A DNA stretch of 7,199 nt from the NCBI GenBank assembly GCA_028293225.1, contig JAQGPE010000492.1, positions 1 to 7,199 on the forward strand. The letters run 5' to 3'. The notes below the pieces were generated by a model that saw only the letters and a program-made list of their open reading frames with translations, searched no databases and had not been told where the DNA came from. Both the position numbers and the translations under genes were made by a program. This document shows positions 1-4,380 of the stretch, one piece after another. The DNA is from Akkermansiaceae bacterium (GTDB lineage Bacteria > Verrucomicrobiota > Verrucomicrobiia > Verrucomicrobiales > Akkermansiaceae). Positions within the stretch are counted from its first letter, which is position 1; the number at the start of each line of letters is the position of its first letter.

Positions 1-2
1 TG

Positions 3-704
3 CGTCAGGAGTTCTTCAAGTGGATCTGCCTGCGCGCCCCGACCTACAAAGGCGGTGCGAGCTTCCCGCTCTTCATGCAGGACATCAAGAAAGACGCCCT
101 CGCCGGCCTCTCGCCGGATGAGAAGGCGGCGCTGCAGCCGATCCTGGATTCCAAGCCGGATGTGAAGGCGCCGGCATTCAACTTCACTCCGCGCGAATTC
201 GTGAAGGAGTGGACGGTGGCGGACATGGATCCGCTGCTGGCTTCCGGCCTGGAAGGCGGCCGCAACTTCGAGAACGGCCGCAATCTGTTCGGCTCTTCGG
301 CCTGCTTTGCCTGCCATCGCTTCGGCCAGGAGGGCGGCGCGATCGGACCGGATCTCACCAGCGTCTCCGGCAAGTTCAGCCCGCGGGATTTGCTCACGCA
401 GATCATCGAGCCGAGCAAGGAAATCAGCGACCAGTATGGTCAGCTGGAGATCACCATGGACGATGGCTCGAAGATCTATGGCCGGATCATGAACCTGTCC
501 GGCGATGATATCACGCTGAACACGAACATGATGGATCCGGATGCGGTGACCAATGTGAACCGCAAGCGGATCAAGACCATGGAACAGAGCAAGGTGAGCA
601 TGATGCCGCCGGGCCTGCTGAACAACTGCAAGGACACGGATATTCTTGATCTGCTGGCTTACCTGTTGAGCAAGGGCGATAAGGAGAATCCGCTGTTCAA
701 GTAA
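3..704 (+). CDS. PVC-type heme-binding (CxxCH) protein, C-terminal part
   Basis: The frame is open from the window edge, so only the last 233 residues are seen and the true start lies outside. A heme c attachment site, CFACH, is at visible residues 101-105 (bases 303-317), in the context LFGSSACFACHRF. It is followed by GPDLT and a conserved FSPRDLL / EPSKEISDQY stretch. A candidate distal methionine lies in SKVSMMPPGLL (about residues 196-206), just before a C-terminal ILDLLAYLLS helix. This order is typical of the 'putative heme-binding domain' (TIGR02603-like) that ends many large planctomycete and verrucomicrobial proteins, often behind a dehydrogenase-like beta-propeller. The residues before the heme domain resemble the end of a helical repeat region. 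It is probably exported and carries electrons from the oxidation of an organic substrate. The substrate cannot be told from this fragment. An intrinsic terminator follows 19 bp after the TAA. Confidence 0.88.
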   Translation, partial: RQEFFKWICLRAPTYKGGASFPLFMQDIKKDALAGLSPDEKAALQPILDSKPDVKAPAFNFTPREFVKEWTVADMDPLLASGLEGGRNFENGRNLFGSSACFACHRFGQEGGAIGPDLTSVSGKFSPRDLLTQIIEPSKEISDQYGQLEITMDDGSKIYGRIMNLSGDDITLNTNMMDPDAVTNVNRKRIKTMEQSKVSMMPPGLLNNCKDTDILDLLAYLLSKGDKENPLFK

Positions 705-723
705 GGCGGAGGTTTCGATTTGG

Positions 724-761
724 AAGCCGGCTTGGGAGAGATTCCGGGCCGGCTTTTTTTT
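724..761 (+). terminator. Rho-independent terminator of the heme-binding protein gene
   Basis: An 8-bp perfect stem (AAGCCGGC at 724-731 with GCCGGCTT at 748-755) encloses a 16-base loop and runs into eight T residues (754-761). It starts 20 bases after the stop codon at 702-704, so it should end the transcript of the left-hand gene and separate it from the luxR region. Confidence 0.9.
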
Positions 762-789
762 GAGGAGCGATCCGCTTGAAATATTGAAA

Positions 790-813
790 CGCCAAGACGC
801 CAAGTGCGCCAAG
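790..813 (+). repeat. Three-copy CGCCAAG short tandem array
   Basis: CGCCAAG occurs three times, at 790-796, 798-804 and 807-813, so the copies are stepped by 8 and then 9 bases. Triple near-tandem arrays of this style (xxCCAAG or xxCGAAG) are, from general familiarity, scattered between genes in many environmental bacteria. A function is not known to me. It lies about 30 bases before repeat copy A and may belong to one composite element with it. Confidence 0.7.
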
Positions 814-840
814 TTTTGAAGATGGAGTGGTGCTCTGTTC

Positions 841-910
841 CGGGCTTCGGGCCAAGGATCACAGATCGGACTGATTTTTCGATTAACTGATTGAAGGCAG
901 GGATTGAGTT
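841..910 (+). repeat. GATT-phased intergenic repeat, copy A
   Basis: This begins CGGGCTTCGGGCC and continues with four GAT(T/C) units starting at 864, 873, 881 and 889 (steps 9, 8, 8). Bases 845-904 match the reverse complement of 2167-2226 (copy C) at 49 of 60 positions without gaps. Copy B at 2026-2092 is a more diverged relative in the same orientation. The conservation is in DNA, not in a reading frame. Confidence 0.85.
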
Positions 911-1041
911 TGGGCTCGAGGGAGGAGGCTCATCGTTCCTGGGTTCAAAACGGGTTGCGCCTGGCGTCGATGGCTGAACCGGGGGCGCTGGCCGGAGTCA
1001 CGTCGGAGAGCTTAAGCCATCTTGCGGTTTAACCAGGCCTG

Positions 1042-1072
1042 CCTGCTGAGCAGGGGGACAAGAGTGTCCCCC
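1042..1072. repeat. Overlapping small hairpins (GGGGGACA-AGAG-TGTCCCCC)
   Basis: An 8-bp perfect stem is formed by GGGGGACA (1053-1060) and TGTCCCCC (1065-1072) around an AGAG tetraloop. A second stem, CCTGC (1042-1046) with GCAGG (1050-1054), shares bases with the first, so the two cannot form together. There is no T-run afterwards, so this is not a classical terminator. It could be a REP-like extragenic palindrome or part of a folded luxR leader. Confidence 0.7.
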
Positions 1073-1176
1073 CTCCGTTCTGCGCCGCTGAGAGAGCCGA
1101 TAAGGGAATGGTTACCGAGTTGTGAGGGATTTTACGTGTCGTGGGGGGTGAAATCGGACATAGGGAGAATTGCGGG

Positions 1177-1221
1177 ATGAAATATCCTGGCTCTCTCCAT
1201 GGATTCCTCCCTCATCAGTGA
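1177..1221 (+). other. Possible 14-codon upstream ORF overlapping the luxR start
   Basis: An ATG at 1177 opens a 14-residue frame (MKYPGSLHGFLPHQ) that ends with TGA at 1219-1221, inside the regulator gene and in a different frame. It has the best Shine-Dalgarno-like sequence near this gene (AGGGAG at 1162-1167, 9 bases before the ATG), whereas the regulator's own ATG at 1199 has none. It could couple or limit translation of the regulator. Chance is a fair alternative for so short a frame. Confidence 0.25.
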
Positions 1222-1978
1222 ACCAGATGTCCGGCAGATGGTCCGTTTGCTCGGCGAGGTGGCTGGGATGCGCGGGGGGCATCAGGAAAAGAAACGGCAC
1301 CTGATGGATGGGCTGTGCCGGCTGATCGGGGCGGATGCCTGGGCGTGGTCACTGCTGCATTTGCAGGCGGATCTGGCGCCGCGGCAGCTGGTGGTGCTGA
1401 ACGGCGGCTTTGATGAAGACCGGCTGGCAAAGTGGGCGACGGCGATCGAGCACCCGCAGATGAAGCCCGTGACGGGGAATCTGGTGGCGGAGGCCGCGGC
1501 GGGGACGCAGGGATTCACCCGCAAGGATCTGGATTTCGTGCCGGAGGGGTGGTGGGACTCGGATGACCGGGCCTTCCAGCTTTGGACCGCCGCCGGGCTG
1601 CGGTCTTTTTTGCTGTCGGCCTGGCCGCTGCCGGAGGGCAGGTTCAGCGGGATCGGCATCTATCGGAACCAGGACCGGCCGCATTTCGATGCGCGGGAGT
1701 GCCGGATCGCGCACATCCTGCTCTCGGAAATCCCCTGGCTGCATCGGGAAGGGATGAATGAGGACGAGGGGCAGGCGCTGGTGCCCCTGCAGCCGCGGCA
1801 CCGGACGGTGCTCAATCTCCTGGTGCAGGGATGGAGCCGCAGGAAGGTGGCGGAGCACCTGGGACTGACGCTGAACACGACCCACGGCTACGTGAAGCAG
1901 ATCTTCCAGCACTTCGACGTGCACACGCAGCCGGAGTTGATCTCGCGATTGACGCAGGGGAATGGCGGGGACCGGTGA
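1199..1978 (+). CDS. LuxR-type (GerE) transcriptional regulator
   Basis: This 259-residue protein has a C-terminal LuxR-type helix-turn-helix (about residues 196-254). It comprises LQPRHRTVLNLL, GWSRRKVAEHLGL and a recognition helix in TLNTTHGYVKQIFQHF, ending at a DVHTQPELISRL tail. The usual Glu of the first helix (R-E-x-E-V-L in classical members) is not present, as in other PVC regulators of this type. Residues about 10-185 form a GAF-like sensory region by general pattern only, with Trp-rich segments (W48, W50, W118, W119, W129). No phospho-acceptor receiver domain is visible. The ATG at 1199 is the only credible start, because an in-frame TGA lies at 1178-1180. No Shine-Dalgarno sequence precedes it. 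The gene stands alone, convergent with murI, and its targets and ligand cannot be told. Confidence 0.9.
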   Translation: MDSSLISEPDVRQMVRLLGEVAGMRGGHQEKKRHLMDGLCRLIGADAWAWSLLHLQADLAPRQLVVLNGGFDEDRLAKWATAIEHPQMKPVTGNLVAEAAAGTQGFTRKDLDFVPEGWWDSDDRAFQLWTAAGLRSFLLSAWPLPEGRFSGIGIYRNQDRPHFDARECRIAHILLSEIPWLHREGMNEDEGQALVPLQPRHRTVLNLLVQGWSRRKVAEHLGLTLNTTHGYVKQIFQHFDVHTQPELISRLTQGNGGDR

Positions 1979-2025
1979 GCTAATCGAACGGAACCGGAGG
2001 CCTGAGATGAACGGGTTGCCTTTTC

Positions 2026-2092
2026 CGGGTTTCGGGCCGGGGACTCACTGATTGAACTGATTGACAGATTACGCTGATGAAAGGCGAAATTC
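2026..2092 (+). repeat. GATT-phased intergenic repeat, copy B
   Basis: This starts CGGGTTTCGGGCC, nearly identical to the start of copy A, then carries GAT units at 2050, 2059, 2067 and 2076 (steps 9, 8, 9). It keeps the start and phasing of copy A but needs small gaps to align. It starts 47 bases after the luxR stop codon. Confidence 0.75.
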
Positions 2093-2160
2093 CAGGGTAT
2101 CAATCAGGTGGAGGTGAGAGAGATATTCTCCGCAGATCTTTTACGACTGGGTCAGTTCAA

Positions 2161-2226
2161 ATTCTGATTCCTGTCTTCAATCAGTTCATCAGAAAATCAG
2201 TCCAATCAGTGAACTCTGGCTCGAAG
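2161..2226 (-). repeat. GATT-phased intergenic repeat, copy C (inverted)
   Basis: Read on the minus strand, this begins CTTCGAGCC and contains four GAT units stepped by 9, 8 and 8 bases, exactly as in copy A. The reverse complement of 2167-2226 agrees with 845-904 at 49 of 60 positions. It is therefore in inverted orientation to both A and B. It ends 79 bases before the murI stop codon. Confidence 0.85.
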
Positions 2227-2305
2227 CGACCTTCGCGATTCTCCGAAGCTGGGTTCTTGGGATTATTGGGACAATTTTCGGTCAGTCGCTTTTCCGGACA
2301 GCCTG

Positions 2306-3103
2306 TTAGAGCACGACGCGGGAGATGCGGCCGGGTGAGCGGGCGAGGAAGAGCCGGGAGAGGTCTTCGAACTGCTCGGAGAGGTCGGTGAGGTGGATCT
2401 CGAGTTTGCCGCCGGATTCCGCGGGATTCAGGAGTTCTTCGCGGGTGAGGTCGGCTTTGACCAGTTCGGCGCAGGTCAGGGCGGGATCGACGATGCGGAT
2501 GCCGGGAGGGAGGAAATTGCGAAGCATCGGGACCAGCAGCGGGTAGTGGGTGCAGCCGAGCAGGAGGGTGTCGATGCCGCGGTCGACCATCGGGTCGAGA
2601 TAGGTGTGCAGAGCGGCGTGGGTGGAGGGATGGTCGAGCCAGTTTTCCTCGACGAGGGGCACCAGGAGGGGAGCCGGGGTGGCGTGGATGATGAGGCCGG
2701 TGCGGCGCTGGGCCAGGGCGTGCTGGTAGGCGTGGGAGCCGACGGTGCCGCGGGTGGCGATGATGCCGACCCGCTGGGTGCCGGGATCTGAGAGGACGGC
2801 GACGACGCCGGGTTCGATCACGCCGATGATCGGGATGCGGTACTGCTCCTGAAGGGAGGGTAGGGCGTGGGCGGTGACGGTATTGCAGGCCACGACCACG
2901 GCTTTCACCCCGCGGTCGAGCAGGAAGCGGATGTCCTCGTGAGCGAACTGCCGGATGGTCTCCGGGCTTTTCGAGCCATACGGGAGCCGGGCGGTGTCGC
3001 CAAGGTAGATGATGTCCTCCGCGGGGAGGAGGGTCTGGACGGCGCGGACGACCGTGAGGCCGCCGACGCCGGAGTCAAAGATGCCCAGGGGGGCGGTGCG
3101 CAT
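2306..3103 (-). CDS. murI: Glutamate racemase
   Basis: This 265-residue protein is full length for the family (usually about 255-285). It interconverts L- and D-glutamate in the cytoplasm without a cofactor and supplies D-Glu to MurD for peptidoglycan stem peptides. All landmarks are present: FDSGVGG at 9-15 with Asp10 and Ser11, YLGDTARLPYG at 33-43, the first catalytic Cys73 in VACNTVTA, ATRGTVGS at 116-123, VPLVEE at 148-153, and the second catalytic Cys184 in LLGCTHYPLL. The ATG at 3101-3103 puts FDSGVGG at the normal distance from the N-terminus, so the start is credible although no Shine-Dalgarno sequence precedes it. It lies 57 bp downstream of the protease gene on the same strand and could be cotranscribed with it. 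No terminator is evident after its TAA. Confidence 0.97.
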   Translation of the reverse strand: MRTAPLGIFDSGVGGLTVVRAVQTLLPAEDIIYLGDTARLPYGSKSPETIRQFAHEDIRFLLDRGVKAVVVACNTVTAHALPSLQEQYRIPIIGVIEPGVVAVLSDPGTQRVGIIATRGTVGSHAYQHALAQRRTGLIIHATPAPLLVPLVEENWLDHPSTHAALHTYLDPMVDRGIDTLLLGCTHYPLLVPMLRNFLPPGIRIVDPALTCAELVKADLTREELLNPAESGGKLEIHLTDLSEQFEDLSRLFLARSPGRISRVVL

Positions 3104-3152
3104 GCGCCGGAATGTAGGGAGAAGCCCTGCGGACGCAAGACTGCCGCGAGGC

Positions 3153-3164
3153 CTGATCGATCAG
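3153..3164. repeat. 12-bp perfect palindrome over the protease stop codon
   Basis: CTGATCGATCAG is fully self-complementary and covers the TGA stop (complement of 3161-3163) of the protease gene. It sits in the short gap before murI. It could be a protein-binding site or simply chance. It is too short and loop-free to act as an RNA hairpin. Confidence 0.5.
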
Positions 3165-4066
3165 CGTTTCCGTCTGGCGAGCGGGACGGCGGCGAGGAGG
3201 ACCAGCAGGGCGGCGGAAGGCTCCGGGACGGCGGCGATGCCGGTGGTGGTCTGGATCCAGTCGTAGTAGAGGGCGAGGTTGGTCGCGCCGCTGAGGCCGC
3301 CGTATTTGCTGTTGGCGCCGCCGGGCATGGTGTCGAGGTAGCCGCTGTAGCTGTTGATGCCGACGAGATAGTTCTTTCCGTCGAGATTGACGAAGACGCC
3401 GCCGCCGCTGTCGCCGGTGGCGACGCTGCCTTCCAGGCGGGTGGCGGTGGGGCTGGAGTCGGGGGCGTTGGTGGAGCCGTCGGGGCGGTCGAAATCGGAG
3501 ACGAAGGAAGAGGAGGCGAGGCCTTCGTAGTCCGGATGGTCGCCGAGGACGTCGATAATATTGGTGAAGGCGCGGTAGGCGAAGGGTGCGGAGGCGCCGG
3601 TGAGGCCGTCGCCGGTGAAGCCGGTGCCGACCCAGGTGGCTTCACGGCCGAGGAGGGAGGCGCCGTTGTTGCCGAAGTCGAACATCTGCTCGGGCGTCAC
3701 GCCGGTGACCGGGGCGGAGAGCTTCAGCAGGCCGACGTCGGCGAAGTTGGGGTTGCTGAGGGAGTAGCCGGGGGCGACGGTGCTGCTTTCGATGGTGTAG
3801 GCCTGGCCGCCGATGGTGAAGGTGCCGCCGGCCTTGAACATGGCGACGTGGCCGGCGGTCAGGACCCACTGGTCGCCAATGAGGACGCCGGAGCCGTTGT
3901 AGAGCTGACCGGTGACGGTGCCGACGGTGGAGTATTTCGCGGCTTCCGCGGCATACATCTCGGGGGTGACGGCCGGATTGTCGCTGGAGGCGATGATGGT
4001 GGAGGCGGCCAGGGGGGAGGCCAGGAGGAAGGGCAGCGAAAAGATAGAGGAGAGTTGTGATCGCAT
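3161..4066 (-). CDS. Secreted trypsin-like serine protease with PEP-CTERM sorting signal
   Basis: This 301-residue protein has an N-terminal signal peptide (about residues 1-21, with a hydrophobic FSLPFLLASPLAA core). A chymotrypsin-fold (S1) protease domain follows. The likely triad is His73 in VLTAGHV, Asp110 in NFADVGLLKL and Ser220 in ATGDSGGG. The C-terminus is a textbook PEP-CTERM signal: VPEP at 280-283, a hydrophobic stretch (SAALLVLLAAVPLA), then a basic ARRKR end. PEP-CTERM proteins are recognised by an exosortase, which is not in this window, and end up at the surface or in exopolysaccharide. The whole protein contains no cysteine, so the usual S1 disulfides are absent. The position six residues before the catalytic Ser is Ser214, not Asp, which argues against Lys/Arg specificity. 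The ATG at 4064-4066 gives a good signal peptide but has no Shine-Dalgarno sequence. Confidence 0.93.
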   Translation of the reverse strand: MRSQLSSIFSLPFLLASPLAASTIIASSDNPAVTPEMYAAEAAKYSTVGTVTGQLYNGSGVLIGDQWVLTAGHVAMFKAGGTFTIGGQAYTIESSTVAPGYSLSNPNFADVGLLKLSAPVTGVTPEQMFDFGNNGASLLGREATWVGTGFTGDGLTGASAPFAYRAFTNIIDVLGDHPDYEGLASSSFVSDFDRPDGSTNAPDSSPTATRLEGSVATGDSGGGVFVNLDGKNYLVGINSYSGYLDTMPGGANSKYGGLSGATNLALYYDWIQTTTGIAAVPEPSAALLVLLAAVPLARRKR

Positions 4067-4139
4067 GGCAGGAAGATGTCGATTTGCGGCCGAATGAAAA
4101 GCGCGGAGTGGTGACGAGGCCGTTTGGGGGGAGAAGACC

Positions 4140-4170
4140 CAAGACTGGAAGACGTCAGACGCCAGACTTG
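4140..4170. repeat. Imperfect 9-bp inverted repeat upstream of the protease gene
   Basis: CAAGACTGG (4140-4148) and CCAGACTTG (4162-4170) are complementary at 8 of 9 positions around a 13-base centre that contains the palindrome GACGTC. The element lies 74 bases before the protease start codon. It could be an operator or another dispersed extragenic palindrome, and the sequence alone does not decide. Confidence 0.45.
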
Positions 4171-4199
4171 AAAGGGGTGAGGCGGAGGTTTGAGGGGGC

Positions 4200-4243
4200 G
4201 GACGCGGCGGGATTTCTTGGGGAAGGGGCGTGAGGGCGCGTCC
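4200..4243 (+). other. G-quadruplex motif enclosed by a 7-bp inverted repeat
   Basis: GGACGCG (4200-4206) pairs perfectly with CGCGTCC (4237-4243). The enclosed bases 4209-4236 fit the canonical quadruplex pattern: runs of 3, 4, 4 and 3 G at 4209-4211, 4219-4222, 4225-4228 and 4234-4236, with loops of 7, 2 and 5 bases. The G-rich strand is the plus strand, which is the template strand for the flanking minus-strand genes. Confidence 0.55.
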
Positions 4244-4270
4244 GTCGTGCGGCGTCGCCGGGTGCCTTTA

Positions 4271-4314
4271 CCAGGGGTTTCACCCCCGGCTGCCACACTT
4301 CGCCCTTTCAGGGC
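4271..4314. repeat. Twin short hairpins with TTC loops (extragenic palindromes)
   Basis: GGGGT-TTC-ACCCC (4274-4286), extended by an outer CC/GG pair, and GCCCT-TTC-AGGGC (4302-4314) are two 5-bp stems with the same three-base loop, 15 bases apart. From general familiarity, hairpin pairs of this style recur between genes in verrucomicrobial and planctomycete genomes. That is recollection, not a search result. Confidence 0.6.
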
Positions 4315-4325
4315 TCTATGAACGA

Positions 4326-4357
4326 AAAAGGCGCACCACTTGCGGGGTGCGCCTTTT
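4326..4357 (-). terminator. Rho-independent terminator of the pentaheme cytochrome gene
   Basis: A 12-bp perfect stem (4326-4337 with 4346-4357, GGTGCGCC core flanked by A/T runs) encloses an 8-base loop. Read on the minus strand, it begins 24 bases after the stop codon at 4381-4383 and ends in five T residues. The A/T flanks make it nearly symmetrical, so it could also stop transcripts coming from the left. Confidence 0.93.
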
Positions 4358-4380
4358 GGGAAGGAGGGTGGGCCCTGTGG

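Larger units (their letters stand above)
762..1198. other. Non-coding gap of 437 bp between terminator and luxR-type gene
   Basis: No convincing gene is seen on either strand. Short open frames here have no recognisable domains and mostly cross into luxR antisense. From left to right it holds a CGCCAAG triple repeat, a GATT-phased repeat (copy A), an otherwise featureless stretch at about 911-1040, two overlapping small hairpins at 1042-1072, and the luxR leader. I could not pick a convincing -35/-10 pair for luxR. Confidence 0.75.
1979..2305. other. Convergent non-coding gap of 327 bp (luxR / murI)
   Basis: This lies between the ends of two converging genes. It holds repeat copies B (+ orientation) and C (- orientation), separated by about 75 bases, and no supported gene. 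Neither flanking gene has a classical hairpin plus T-run terminator here. The inverted B/C pair could fold as a long imperfect stem on either transcript and may serve instead. Confidence 0.75.
4067..4380. other. Non-coding gap of 314 bp between protease and pentaheme cytochrome genes
   Basis: This contains the upstream region of the protease gene (about 4067-4200) and the downstream region of the cytochrome gene. It is unusually rich in structure, with an imperfect inverted repeat (4140-4170), a G-quadruplex motif inside a hairpin (4200-4243), a pair of TTC-loop hairpins (4271-4314) and a strong terminator (4326-4357). No supported gene is seen. No clear -35/-10 pair could be assigned to the protease. 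Confidence 0.75.

Noticed and set aside
75..704. An ATG at 75 as the true start of the left-hand gene
   Set aside because: The frame is open back to base 3, and the upstream residues read as protein. Related proteins carry this heme domain only at the end of a much longer chain.
790..813. Short repeats considered as a CRISPR remnant
   Set aside because: The units are 7 bases with 1-2 base gaps, there are no spacers of normal length, and no cas genes are present.
945..990. A GGTTCAAAAC segment resembling a tRNA T-loop
   Set aside because: No acceptor, D or anticodon stems can be built around it, so it is not a tRNA.
1112..1300. A 62-codon minus-strand frame over the luxR leader
   Set aside because: It has no recognisable domain and no ribosome-binding site, and it overlaps the well-supported luxR coding region.
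2077..2391. A 104-codon plus-strand frame in the luxR/murI gap
   Set aside because: It starts in repeat copy B, runs through copy C and ends antisense to murI. Its content is explained by the repeats.
2905..3645. A 246-codon minus-strand frame overlapping murI and the protease gene
   Set aside because: The product is a Pro/Ser/Ala-rich low-complexity sequence in the wrong frame of both real genes.
2867..4060. A 397-codon plus-strand frame across murI and the protease gene
   Set aside because: It crosses two clearly identified minus-strand genes and gives a Gly/Ala/Asp/Glu-rich product with no family features. GC-rich codon bias creates such shadows.
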